Assembly (NCBI GenBank): GCA_000955785.1
Contig: JYOD01000074.1
Coordinates: forward strand, 25,744 to 89,743
Length of the DNA stretch: 64,000 bases
Direction: 5' to 3'
DNA from: Burkholderiaceae bacterium 16
GTDB lineage: Bacteria; Pseudomonadota; Gammaproteobacteria; Burkholderiales; Burkholderiaceae
Of this stretch, positions 31,257-40,193 are shown one piece after another. The notes under the pieces were generated by a model that was not told the origin of the DNA, made no database searches, and saw only the letters and a program-made list of their open reading frames with translations. The first letter of the stretch is position 1; every line of letters starts with the position of its first letter. The position numbers and the translations under genes are program-made.

Positions 31257-34200
31257 ATGAATCTCTCGAAATTCTTTATCGACCGGCCTATCTTTGCCGG
31301 CGTGCTATCGGTGCTGATCTTCCTGATCGGCGCCATCTCGATGTTCAAGCTGCCGATCTCGGAGTATCCCGAGGTGGTGCCGCCGTCCGTGGTGGTGCGC
31401 GCGCAGTATCCCGGCGCCAACCCCAAGGTGATCGCCGCTACCGTGGCGTCGCCGCTGGAGGAGCAGATCAACGGCGTCGAAGACATGCTCTACATGTCGT
31501 CGCAATCCAATAGCGATGGCCTGCTGACGCTGACCGTCACCTTCAAGCTCGGCACCGATCCGGACAAGGCACAGCAGCTCGTGCAGAACCGGGTGGCGCA
31601 GGCCGAACCGCGCTTGCCGGAGGACGTGCGCCGCCTCGGCATCACCACCGTCAAGAGCTCGCCCGACCTGACAATGGTGGTCCACCTGGTCTCGCCGAAC
31701 GACCGCTACGACATGACCTACCTGCGCAACTACGCGGTGATCAATGTCAAGGACCGCCTGGCGCGGATCCAGGGCGTGGGCCAGGTGCAGTTGTTCGGCT
31801 CGGGCGACTACTCCATGCGCGTGTGGCTGAACCCGGAGAAGATGGCCGAGCGCAAGCTGGCCGCCGCCGACGTGGTCAAGGCGATCCGCGAGCAGAACGT
31901 GCAGGTGGCCGCCGGCGTGATCGGCGCCTCGCCGTCGCTGCCGGGCGCCGACCTGCAGCTTTCTGTGAATGCGCAGGGCCGGCTGGAAACGGTCGAGGCC
32001 TTCGGCGACATCATCGTGGCGACTTCGCCCGATGGCGGCGTGACGTACCTGAAGGACGTCGCCCGTATCGAGCTGGGCGCGTCGGAATACGCGCTGCGCT
32101 CGCTGCTGGACAACAAGTCCGCGGTGGCCATTCCCATCTTCCAGGCGCCGGGTTCGAACGCCATCCAGATCTCGGATGAAGTCCGCAAGACCATGGAGGA
32201 ACTCAAGCAGAACTTCCCCGATGGCGTGGACTACAGCATCGTCTATGACCCGACCCAGTTCGTGCGCCATAGCATCGAGGCCGTCACCCACACGCTGTTC
32301 GAAGCCATCGCGCTGGTGGTGCTGGTGGTGATCCTGTTCCTGCAGACGTGGCGCGCTTCGGTGATTCCGCTGCTGGCGGTGCCGGTGTCCATCGTGGGTA
32401 CATTCGGGCTGATGCACGCGTTTGGCTTCTCGATCAACGCGTTGTCACTCTTCGGGCTGGTGCTGGCGATCGGTATCGTGGTGGATGATGCCATCGTGGT
32501 GGTGGAGAACGTCGAGCGGAATATTGCCGAGGGGCTGTCTCCGAAGGAGGCGACGTACAAGGCCATGCGCGAAGTCAGCGGCCCGATTATCGCCATCGCG
32601 CTGACGCTGATCGCCGTGTTCGTGCCGCTGGCCTTCATGACGGGCCTGACCGGCCAGTTCTACAAGCAGTTCGCGCTGACCATCGCCATCTCGACCATCA
32701 TCTCGGCCTTCAACTCGCTGACGCTGTCGCCGGCATTGTCCGCGCTGCTGCTGCGCGGCCACGATGCGCCGAAGGACTGGCTGTCGCGCGCCATGGATCG
32801 CGTGCTGGGCGGCTTCTTTGTCCGCTTCAACCGCTTCTTCGGCGCCAGCGCCGACCGTTACGGCAAGGGCGTGAAGGGCGTGATCTCGCGCAAGACCGCA
32901 GTGTTCGGCGTGTACGCGGTGATGCTGGCGCTGACCTGGGGCGTGTTCCAACTGGTGCCCAAGGGCTTCGTGCCGGCGCAGGACAAGCAGTACCTGGTGA
33001 GCTTCGCCAAGCTGCCTGACGGCGCCACGCTGGATCGCACCGAAGACGTGATTCGCCAGATGTCCGACATCGCGCTCAAGCAACCCGGCGTGGAATCGGC
33101 GATTGCCTTCCCGGGCCTGTCGATCAACGGCTTCACCAATAGCCCGAGCGCCGGCATCGTGTTCGTGTCGCTCAAGCCGTTTGAAGAACGCAAGACCAGG
33201 GAGCTGTCGGGCAATGCCATCGCGCAGCAGCTCAACGGCAAGTACGCTTCGATCCAGGATGCTTTCATCGCCGTGTTCCCGCCGCCGCCGGTCCAGGGCC
33301 TGGGCACCATCGGTGGCTTCAAGCTGATGATCGAGGACCGTGCCGCGCTGGGTTACGACGCGCTGTTCGACGCCACCAACGCATTCACCAACAAGGCGCG
33401 CGCTACGCCGGAGCTGGCAGGTATCTTCACCAACTACCAGGTCAACGTGCCGCAACTCGACGTGAAGCTGGACCGCGTCAAGGCCAAGCAGTTGGGCGTG
33501 CCGGTGACGGACGTGTTTGATACGCTGCAGACCTACCTCGGCTCGGCCTATGTCAACGACTTCAACAAGTTCGGGCGGACCTACCAGGTCAAGGTGCAGG
33601 CGGATGCGCAGTTCCGCGCGCACGCGGAGGACATCCTGCAACTGAAGACGCGCAACACCGCCGGCGAGATGGTGCCGCTGTCGTCGCTGCTTACCGTCAA
33701 GCAGGGGTTCGGCCCCGACAGCGTGGTGCGCTACAACGGCTTCACCGCCGCCGACATGAACGGCGGCCCGGCGCCGGGCTTCTCCTCGGGCCAGGCGCAA
33801 GCCGCGGCCGAGCGCATCGCCGCCGAGACGCTGCCCAAGGGCATCAAGTTCGAGTGGACCGACCTGACCTACCAGGACATCCTGGCCGGCAATGCGGGCG
33901 TGTGGATCTTCCCGCTGTGCGTGCTGCTGGTGTTCCTGGTGCTGGCCGCGCAGTACGAAAGCCTGACGCTGCCGCTGGCCGTGATCCTGATCGTGCCGCT
34001 CAGCCTGCTGGCGGCCATGACGGGTGTGTGGCTGACCCGTGGCGACAACAACATCTTCACGCAGATCGGTTTCATCGTGCTGGTGGGGCTGTCGGCGAAG
34101 AACGCGATCCTGATCGTGGAGTTTGCGCGGGAGCTGGAGCATGAAGGCCGCTCCATCGTGGCCGCGGCGATCGAAGCCAGCCGCCTGCGCCTGCGCCCGA

Positions 34201-34448
34201 TCCTGATGACGTCGTTCGCGTTCATCATGGGTGTGGTGCCGCTGGTGGTGTCCTCCGGCGCCGGCGCGGAGATGCGTCACGCGATGGGCGTGGCGGTGTT
34301 CGCGGGGATGCTGGGGGTGACGTTCTTCGGGCTGTTCCTGACGCCGGTGTTCTACGTGGCGCTGCGCATGCTGGCGACACGCGGCGAGCGCCGCAAGGTG
34401 TCGGACGCACCGTCGGCGAGCCACAAGGCTATCGCCTCCGCTGAATAA
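31257..34448 (+). CDS. bpeF: HAE1-family RND multidrug efflux pump
   Basis: A 1063-residue inner-membrane proton antiporter, the usual HAE1 length. It begins MNLSKFFIDRPIFAGVLSVL, the MexF/BpeF-type start. The proton-relay Asp pair is in GIVVDDAIVVVENVER (TM4, about 405-420), and TM10-12 show GLSAKNAILIVEFARELE. Periplasmic pore domains lie between TM1-2 and TM7-8. It works with the adaptor (29717) and outer-membrane factor (34460), the latter starting 11 nt after this stop. BpeEF/CeoAB pumps export chloramphenicol, trimethoprim and quinolones; the substrate range here is inferred from synteny. Confidence 0.95.
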   Translation: MNLSKFFIDRPIFAGVLSVLIFLIGAISMFKLPISEYPEVVPPSVVVRAQYPGANPKVIAATVASPLEEQINGVEDMLYMSSQSNSDGLLTLTVTFKLGTDPDKAQQLVQNRVAQAEPRLPEDVRRLGITTVKSSPDLTMVVHLVSPNDRYDMTYLRNYAVINVKDRLARIQGVGQVQLFGSGDYSMRVWLNPEKMAERKLAAADVVKAIREQNVQVAAGVIGASPSLPGADLQLSVNAQGRLETVEAFGDIIVATSPDGGVTYLKDVARIELGASEYALRSLLDNKSAVAIPIFQAPGSNAIQISDEVRKTMEELKQNFPDGVDYSIVYDPTQFVRHSIEAVTHTLFEAIALVVLVVILFLQTWRASVIPLLAVPVSIVGTFGLMHAFGFSINALSLFGLVLAIGIVVDDAIVVVENVERNIAEGLSPKEATYKAMREVSGPIIAIALTLIAVFVPLAFMTGLTGQFYKQFALTIAISTIISAFNSLTLSPALSALLLRGHDAPKDWLSRAMDRVLGGFFVRFNRFFGASADRYGKGVKGVISRKTAVFGVYAVMLALTWGVFQLVPKGFVPAQDKQYLVSFAKLPDGATLDRTEDVIRQMSDIALKQPGVESAIAFPGLSINGFTNSPSAGIVFVSLKPFEERKTRELSGNAIAQQLNGKYASIQDAFIAVFPPPPVQGLGTIGGFKLMIEDRAALGYDALFDATNAFTNKARATPELAGIFTNYQVNVPQLDVKLDRVKAKQLGVPVTDVFDTLQTYLGSAYVNDFNKFGRTYQVKVQADAQFRAHAEDILQLKTRNTAGEMVPLSSLLTVKQGFGPDSVVRYNGFTAADMNGGPAPGFSSGQAQAAAERIAAETLPKGIKFEWTDLTYQDILAGNAGVWIFPLCVLLVFLVLAAQYESLTLPLAVILIVPLSLLAAMTGVWLTRGDNNIFTQIGFIVLVGLSAKNAILIVEFARELEHEGRSIVAAAIEASRLRLRPILMTSFAFIMGVVPLVVSSGAGAEMRHAMGVAVFAGMLGVTFFGLFLTPVFYVALRMLATRGERRKVSDAPSASHKAIASAE

Positions 34449-34459
34449 GGATGATCGAA

Positions 34460-36007
34460 ATGAACGCAACCATGACATCCAGGATGACATCGCTACTCCC
34501 CGCGGCACTGCCGCGCCTGGCCACGCTGGCCGTGGCCCTGGTCCTGGCGGGCTGCTCGCTGGCACCGACCTACAAGGTGCCGGAGAGCGCCACCGCCGCC
34601 ACGCCCGCCTACAAGGAAGCCGAGGCCGCGCAGGCGGAAGGCGCCCAGTGGAAGGTGGCAACCCCGTCCGAAGGCGCGCAGCGCGGCGAATGGTGGAAGA
34701 TCTTCGGCGATGCCGATCTCGACCGCCTGATCGCCGCGGCGACCGAATCCAACCAGGATCTCGCCATTGCCGCGGCCCGCGTCAAGCAGGCGCGCGCCTT
34801 CACCGGCGTGGCCGAGGCCGACCAGTACCCGCAGCTCAGCCTGGGCCTGGACGCGTCCCGCACGCAGCTCTCGGCAGCCTCGCAAGGGCTGCCCGACGGT
34901 ACGCCCGTATCGCCGCAGACGGTATTGAGGGCGCGCGCCTTCGCAGGCTACGAGGTGGACCTGTTCGGCCGCGTGGCCGACAACGTCAAGGCGGCACGGG
35001 CGGAGGGCGAAGCCGCTGAAGACCTGTACCGCTCGGTGCAGCTCGCGCTGCAAGCCGACGTGGCGCAGGCCTACTTCGCGCTGCGCACGCTGGACAGCGA
35101 GCGCGACCTGCTCAACGCCACCATCACGCTGCGCGAGGATGCGCTCAAGCTGCTCAAGCGCCGTTTCGACGAAGGCGAGACCACCGATCTCGATCCCGCC
35201 CGCGCCGAAGCCGAGCTGGGCACGGCACGCGCGGACCTGGCCGGCATCGAGCGCCGCCGCGCCAACCAGGAGCACGCGCTGGCGGTGCTGACCGGCGCGC
35301 CGCCGGGCGCCTTTACGCTGGCTGCGCGCCCGCTCGACGCCGCGCTGATCACGGTGCCGGCAGGACTGCCTTCGGACCTGCTGGAGCGCCGTCCCGATAT
35401 CGCGCAGGCCGAGCGCCTGATGGCGGCGGCCAACGCGCGCATCGGTGTGGCCAAGTCGGCGTTCTTCCCGCGCATCACGCTGACCGGCTTGTTCGGATTC
35501 GAATCGAACGACTTGTCGAACCTGTTCAAGTGGTCGTCGCGTGCCTGGATGCTGGGGCCGCTGATCGGCAGCACGATTGCGCAGCCGATCCTGGACGGCG
35601 GCCGCAACAAGGCCAACCTGGCGGCGGCGCGCGCGCAGCACGAGGAAGCGGTGGCGGGCTATCGCCAGAGCGTGCTGACGGCGCTGCGCGAGGTGGAAGA
35701 CAGCCTGGCCGATGTGCGCTGGCTGAGCCAGCAGGCCGGTGCGCTGGACGGCGCGCTGGGCGGTGCCCGCCGCGCGGCCAGGATCTCGCGCAGCCGGTAT
35801 GAAGCCGGCGCGGTGGATTACCTGACGGTGATCGACGCGGACCGCACGGTGCTGCAGTCGCAGCGCGAGGCCAACCAGGTGGCTGGCCTGCGCGCTTCCG
35901 CGACGGTGGCGCTGGTGCGCAGGCTGGGTGGCGGTTGGGGGCCCTTGCCCGCGGCCACACCCGAGATGGCACAGGCAGGCCCCGGCCCGCTGGCCGCGAG
36001 CCACTAA
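34460..36007 (+). CDS. oprC: Outer-membrane efflux factor (OprM/OpcM family)
   Basis: A 515-residue TolC-family lipoprotein channel. Signal peptide with lipobox LAGC (Cys about 33 from the chosen start), then the two-repeat OEP structure: RGEWWKIFGDADLDRLI (about 73-89), AESNQDLAIA-type segments, ANARIGVAKSAFFPRITLTG (about 337-356), and GGRNKANLAAARAQHEE. The start 34460 is chosen because GGATGATC lies at proper spacing; an ATG at 34451 sits too close to the AAGGA. Last gene of the efflux operon. Confidence 0.93.
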   Translation: MNATMTSRMTSLLPAALPRLATLAVALVLAGCSLAPTYKVPESATAATPAYKEAEAAQAEGAQWKVATPSEGAQRGEWWKIFGDADLDRLIAAATESNQDLAIAAARVKQARAFTGVAEADQYPQLSLGLDASRTQLSAASQGLPDGTPVSPQTVLRARAFAGYEVDLFGRVADNVKAARAEGEAAEDLYRSVQLALQADVAQAYFALRTLDSERDLLNATITLREDALKLLKRRFDEGETTDLDPARAEAELGTARADLAGIERRRANQEHALAVLTGAPPGAFTLAARPLDAALITVPAGLPSDLLERRPDIAQAERLMAAANARIGVAKSAFFPRITLTGLFGFESNDLSNLFKWSSRAWMLGPLIGSTIAQPILDGGRNKANLAAARAQHEEAVAGYRQSVLTALREVEDSLADVRWLSQQAGALDGALGGARRAARISRSRYEAGAVDYLTVIDADRTVLQSQREANQVAGLRASATVALVRRLGGGWGPLPAATPEMAQAGPGPLAASH

Positions 36008-36021
36008 GCGCGCCTGCAAGC

Positions 36022-36051
36022 CGCGGCAACCGCCCTCGCGCGGTTGCCGCG
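36022..36051 (+). terminator. Terminator hairpin of the efflux operon
   Basis: Perfect 11 bp arms CGCGGCAACCG (36022-36032) and CGGTTGCCGCG (36041-36051) with an 8 nt loop, 15 nt after the last operon stop. A clear U-run is absent (GCTTCACC follows). Confidence 0.55.
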
Positions 36052-36180
36052 CTTCACCCGATGCCGGCCCGACGCGGCCGGCAAAGCTGACTAAACTGGA
36101 AGCATCGCGGCCACACGCGCCGGAAGGGCCGCCGGCATTGCCGCAGTTTTCCTGCGCGCCATCCTTTCACGTTGCTCACC

Positions 36181-36741
36181 ATGAGACCGCACCGGCCCCT
36201 TTTTGCTACGCTGCTCATCCTGGTGGGCGCGGCCGCCATACTGCTGCTGCCTGTGCCCGGCGCCTGGCGCGACGTTACGCATATCGTCAACGAGGTGACG
36301 ATCGCGCAACCCGACGCGGTGGTGTTCGATTACGTCTCCACGCCCGCCAACTGGCCCGACTGGCATCCGTCTTCCCTGGCGGTGGCCGGCGCGGCGGACC
36401 ATCCGCTGGTGCCTGGCGAGCAGGTTACCGAGACCTTCCTGGTGGCCGGGCGGCGCGGCAAGGTGGTGTGGACCGTGGTCGAGCGCAGCCGCCCCTCCGT
36501 CTGGATGATCCAGGGCACCATCGACGGGCGCGAGGCGGGAACGGTGCGCTACACGCTGGCCCCGACGCCGCAGGGCACGCGCTTCCGGCGTGACTTCAGC
36601 TACGCGGCGCCGAACCTTCTTTTTGCGCTGACCAACCGCCTGCTGCTGCGCAAGCGCATCGAGGCCGAATCCACCGAGGCGGTCACCCGGCTGAGCGCGG
36701 TGCTGGAAGCCCGCAAGCCTGCGGCCGGGACGGGCGGCTGA
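36181..36741 (+). CDS. SRPBCC-family lipid/ligand-binding protein with N-terminal membrane helix
   Basis: A 186-residue protein. An N-terminal hydrophobic segment (FATLLILVGAAAILLLPVPG, about 8-27) is a membrane anchor or signal. The rest is a SRPBCC/polyketide-cyclase-like fold: VFDYVSTPANWPDWHPSSLA (about 48-67), VVWTVVERSRPSVWMIQG, and a C-terminal long helix. Such proteins bind hydrophobic ligands. No partner is evident; the oxidoreductase-like small protein and sirtuin follow on the same strand. ATG 36181 is preferred to the TTG three codons upstream. Confidence 0.8.
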   Translation: MRPHRPLFATLLILVGAAAILLLPVPGAWRDVTHIVNEVTIAQPDAVVFDYVSTPANWPDWHPSSLAVAGAADHPLVPGEQVTETFLVAGRRGKVVWTVVERSRPSVWMIQGTIDGREAGTVRYTLAPTPQGTRFRRDFSYAAPNLLFALTNRLLLRKRIEAESTEAVTRLSAVLEARKPAAGTGG

Positions 36742-36818
36742 CCAGGGCGCCGCCTTTGCCGCCGGGCTTGCCGGTCCGGGTCGTACCGTATACTGATCGG
36801 GCAAATCAATCGGAGCAG

Positions 36819-37088
36819 ATGGTGTCGGAAGAGAACCCGGCGTCCAAGGCAGGACGCAACCCAGAAACAGCGAACGCGCCGGAGCCGGCAGCGGCGGCCG
36901 CGGCATTACCGCCCAGGCCTGTTGCCCCGCCCACGCCGGATATCAACGATTGCTGCGGCAATGGCTGCGAGCCCTGCATTTTCGACCTGCACGCCGAGGC
37001 GATGGGGCGCTATCGCGCCGAACTCAAGGCGTGGCAGGCGCTCGCCGGCCAGACGGCGGACGCCAGCGCGGGTGGCCCCGTCTTCTGA
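36819..37088 (+). CDS. Oxidoreductase-like domain (PF09791-type) small protein
   Basis: An 89-residue protein. The N-terminal half is Ala/Pro-rich linker. The conserved core is DINDCCGNGCEPCIFDLHAE (about 43-62), the Cys-rich motif of the oxidoreductase-like N-terminal domain family, followed by an ALKAW-type helix. In eukaryotes this motif occurs in small mitochondrial proteins. The CxxxC...CxxC spacing suggests metal or redox function. GGAG precedes the ATG. It probably starts a short operon with the sirtuin 60 bp downstream. Confidence 0.85.
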   Translation: MVSEENPASKAGRNPETANAPEPAAAAAALPPRPVAPPTPDINDCCGNGCEPCIFDLHAEAMGRYRAELKAWQALAGQTADASAGGPVF

Positions 37089-37148
37089 GCCGCCGGCGCC
37101 GGTTTTCCTGGCGAATACGCCACACGCAACGCACAAGGAGCCTTCCCC

Positions 37149-38015
37149 GTGCCCGTGCCCGTTACCGACCAGCCTGTCCTGGCCGATCTCCATGCGTTCG
37201 TGCAGGGCCATCCCCGCCTGCTTGTACTGACCGGGGCCGGCATCAGCACCGATTCCGGAATTCCTGGCTACCGCGACGCGCAGGGCAACTGGCAGCGCAC
37301 GCCGCCCGTGCAGGCGCAGGACTTCTTCCGCTCGCACGCGGTGCGCCAGCGCTATTGGGCGCGCAGCATGCTGGGCTGGCCGGTGCTTGCCAATGCGCAG
37401 CCGAATGCCGCGCACTTCGCGCTGGCGCAATTGCAAACCGCCGGCTTCCTGCGCCAGTTGGTGACGCAGAACGTGGACGGCCTGCACCAGCGCGCCGGCA
37501 GTACCGGCGTGATCGAACTGCACGGCCACGTTGGCAGCGTGATCTGCCTGGATTGCGGCACGCGCCGGACACGGGCCTCGCTGCAATCGCAGCTGGAAGC
37601 CGAGAATCCCGACCTGGCGGCGTTGCGCGCCTTGCCCGCCTCCGATGGCGACGCCCATCTTGAACTGGCCAGCTTCGAGGCGGTACGCATTCCCGCCTGC
37701 GGACAATGCGGCGGCGTGCTGAAACCCGACGTGGTGTTCTTCGGGGAATCCGTGCCGAGGGAACGCGTGGGTGCCAGCATGCAGGCGCTGGAGCAGGCCG
37801 ATGCACTGCTGGTGATCGGTTCGTCGCTGACGGTGTTCTCGGGCTACCGCTTCTGCCTCGCCGCCGGCAAGCTGGGCAAGCCTGTCGCCGCGATCAACCT
37901 CGGGCAGACCCGTGCGGATGGGCTGCTCGCGCTGAAGGTGGATGTGTCTTGCGCGGCGGCGCTGACGGACCTGGTAGCGCGGCTGGACCTGCCCGCAAGC
38001 GTCGCCGGCCACTGA
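37149..38015 (+). CDS. Sir2-family NAD-dependent protein deacylase
   Basis: A 288-residue sirtuin. NAD motif TGAGISTDSGIPGYRD (about 28-43), the catalytic block TQNVDGLHQRAG (about 112-123) and ELHGHVG (His about 132). Zinc is bound by CLDCGT (about 137-140) and CGQCGG (about 184-187). The C-terminal GSSLTVFSGY motif (about 225-234) completes the NAD site. The GTG start at 37149 has AAGGAG nine bases upstream. It removes acyl groups from lysines using NAD. The insertion between the zinc Cys pairs (about 40 residues) is longer than in CobB. Confidence 0.93.
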   Translation: MPVPVTDQPVLADLHAFVQGHPRLLVLTGAGISTDSGIPGYRDAQGNWQRTPPVQAQDFFRSHAVRQRYWARSMLGWPVLANAQPNAAHFALAQLQTAGFLRQLVTQNVDGLHQRAGSTGVIELHGHVGSVICLDCGTRRTRASLQSQLEAENPDLAALRALPASDGDAHLELASFEAVRIPACGQCGGVLKPDVVFFGESVPRERVGASMQALEQADALLVIGSSLTVFSGYRFCLAAGKLGKPVAAINLGQTRADGLLALKVDVSCAAALTDLVARLDLPASVAGH

Positions 38016-38032
38016 GCGCCCCTGTGCAAAGG

Positions 38033-38260
38033 CTACGGCGGCGTGGCCGTCGGGCAGGCTTCAGGGCGGATATAGAGCGTGCGCAGCGATACCATGCCGC
38101 GGGCGCGCATGCCGTGCTGCACGCCCGACGGCATCCATAGCGCGCGCTGCGGCGGAACCAGCCACAACGACTGGCCGGCCGTGACTTCGACCACCCCGGC
38201 AACCGCTACCGGTGGGACCAGCCGGGGTGGCCGGTGGATGCGCCAAGGCAAGCTAGGGAA
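38033..38260 (-). pseudogene. Remnant of an AraC-family regulator (sensor half only)
   Basis: The frame ends at 38033 and contains SLWLVPPQRALWMPSGVQHG, then MVSLRTLYIRP, the conserved end of the AraC N-terminal cupin domain. The C-terminal helix-turn-helix domains are absent and no intact start precedes. It is a truncated leftover between the sirtuin and the LysR gene. Confidence 0.7.
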
Positions 38261-38429
38261 TGCCACTACAGCACTGGCGCGGATATTGCATAAAATCGCT
38301 CTGTTAATTCTGTGAAATTTCACGAGGCGATAAACATGCATTTGCCAGAGCCGGACCGATCTGTTCGGGAGCAGGTTTGACGGAAGGGGCGCAACACCGT
38401 GGGGCGCGGCCGGGCCGGGGTGCCGCGCC

Positions 38430-39341
38430 ATGAACACGCGCTTCGTCGAAGCCTTCATGTGGGTAGCCCGCCTTGGCAGCTTTCGCGCGGCGGCCGAGAA
38501 GCTGCACATCACCCAGGCCGCGATGTCCAATCGCATTGCCTCGCTGGAGCAGGAAATCGGCGCGCGCGTGTTCGAGCGCGAGGCGCGCGACCTGCGGCTC
38601 ACGCCAGTGGGCCTGCGCCTGCTGGGCTACGGCGAGCGGCTGCTGGAACTGCAGCGGGAGATCATGGTGCTGGGCCGCTCGGGCCATGAGTTGCTGGGGC
38701 TGGTGCGCATCGGCGCCATCGAGAGCGTGGTGCATACCTGGCTGGTGGATTTCCTGCGGCATCTGCAATCGTCCTATCCCGGCATCGAGGTGCAGATCAC
38801 TTCGGAAACGACCGAAGGCCTGCACAAGACCTTGCGTGCCGGCGGCATCGATATCGCCTTGCAGACCGATCCCGCGGTGGGCGAGGGCATCACCAGCACG
38901 CCGTGCCTGCCGATGGCGATAGGGTGGATCGGGCCGGCCGGGACGGCACAGCCGGGCGAAGGAAAATTGGCCGCGCTGCTGCAGCATCCGACTATCACCA
39001 TGAGTCCCGGCTCGCAGCCGCACCTGGCGCTCAAGGAGTTGTACCGCAAGGCGGGGTTGCCGGTCGGCAAAGTGCACTGCGTCAGTTCCATCGCGGCCAT
39101 CGTGCGCCTGGTGAAAGCCGGCTTTGGCAATGCGCTGATGCCGCTGGCACCCGTGCGCGAAGAAGTCGAGCGCGGCGAGCTGCGCGTGATTGCGTGCGAC
39201 GTGCCGCTGCCGCATCAGCGTCTGGTGGTAAGCCATCTCGATCACGCCGCGTCGGAGGCGATCCGGCTGGTCGCGGAGCTTGCGTGCCGCGAATCGGATC
39301 GCTTCGTGCGCTCGCTGCCCGCACCGTTTGCGCCGGAGTGA
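38430..39341 (+). CDS. LysR-family regulator
   Basis: A 303-residue LysR-type regulator. Helix-turn-helix at about 1-60 (SFRAAAEKLHITQAAMSNRI); effector domain with LLGLVRIGAIESVVHTWLVD (about 89-108). It is codirectional with the EthD-like protein and MHS transporter that follow at 39495 and 40193, so it may regulate them; the 154 bp gap is enough for a promoter. The target is inferred from position. Confidence 0.92.
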   Translation: MNTRFVEAFMWVARLGSFRAAAEKLHITQAAMSNRIASLEQEIGARVFEREARDLRLTPVGLRLLGYGERLLELQREIMVLGRSGHELLGLVRIGAIESVVHTWLVDFLRHLQSSYPGIEVQITSETTEGLHKTLRAGGIDIALQTDPAVGEGITSTPCLPMAIGWIGPAGTAQPGEGKLAALLQHPTITMSPGSQPHLALKELYRKAGLPVGKVHCVSSIAAIVRLVKAGFGNALMPLAPVREEVERGELRVIACDVPLPHQRLVVSHLDHAASEAIRLVAELACRESDRFVRSLPAPFAPE

Positions 39342-39494
39342 TGCACCGCAGTGCGCTACGCTGGTGCGCGAACGCGGCCGGGTCGAACAGAAAAACTGAT
39401 CGGAAACACGAAGAAAAACCCGTTTGTCGCGCGCGGCGATCGCGCCGATCATCAACTCACCGCTTTGGAATCAGCGTGGCAACCGGAGAGTTTG

Positions 39495-40193
39495 ATGAGC
39501 GAGATGTTTGCATGCGAGAGTTTGGCGACGGAACGCCTGACGGGGATCGCCCCGCAGGGCATGTTGTTCGTCGCGTCGAATGTGGACGCGGCCGATGAGG
39601 CCGATTTCAATCAGTGGTACGACCGCGAGCACGTCGAGGAGCGCGCCCGCATCGAAGGCTTTATCTCCGCGGCGCGCTATGAGGCCGTACAGGGCGGCCC
39701 GAAGTATCTCGGCCTCTATCGCACCGAGTCGCTTGCGGCATTCACGTCCGCGGCCTACCAGGCGGCGTTCCGCCGCCAGACGCCGTGGTCCGTGGCCAAC
39801 CTGGCGCGCATGCGCCAGCCGATGCGCCGCGTGAGCGAAGTCACCGCCACGGTCGGGCAGGGCAGCGGCAGCTGGCTCGCCGTATTGCCGCTGGCGCAGC
39901 CGGAGGACGCGCTGGCGCTGGTCGATCTCGCCGGCGAGGTGGGCGGGCAACTCTCCGCGCGGGCCGGTTTCGTCCAGTCCTACCTGCTGATGCCGGACGC
40001 GGAGCTGAGCCAGCCCTTGCCGGAGGAAAGCCTGGCGGACCGGCAGTTGTTGCCCATCCTGGTGATAGAGAGCAGCGCCGCAGCCGCGAGCGAACTGGCA
40101 CTGCAAGAAGCTGCTGAGCGGCTGGGCGCCTCGGTGCAGCAGGCTGCCCGCTACGCACTCAAGTGGAAGCTCTTCGCGCGGGAGGTGGTGTGA
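39495..40193 (+). CDS. EthD-like/DUF4286-type dimeric alpha-beta barrel protein
   Basis: A 232-residue protein with a ferredoxin-like repeat: MLFVASNVDAADEADFNQWY (about 23-42), DREHVEERARIEGFISAARY (about 43-62), and a second related half (about 125-220). This is the DHV/REHVEER-type pattern of EthD-like or DUF4286 proteins often linked to aromatic catabolism. GGAGAG precedes the ATG at 39495, so the longer upstream frame was rejected. Its stop overlaps the transporter start by one base (TGATG), so the two are translationally coupled. The catalytic role is unknown. Confidence 0.8.
   Translation: MSEMFACESLATERLTGIAPQGMLFVASNVDAADEADFNQWYDREHVEERARIEGFISAARYEAVQGGPKYLGLYRTESLAAFTSAAYQAAFRRQTPWSVANLARMRQPMRRVSEVTATVGQGSGSWLAVLPLAQPEDALALVDLAGEVGGQLSARAGFVQSYLLMPDAELSQPLPEESLADRQLLPILVIESSAAAASELALQEAAERLGASVQQAARYALKWKLFAREVV

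Noticed and set aside
32445..34661. A 738-codon minus-strand open frame
   Set aside because: It is the complement of the RND pump gene and has shadow composition.
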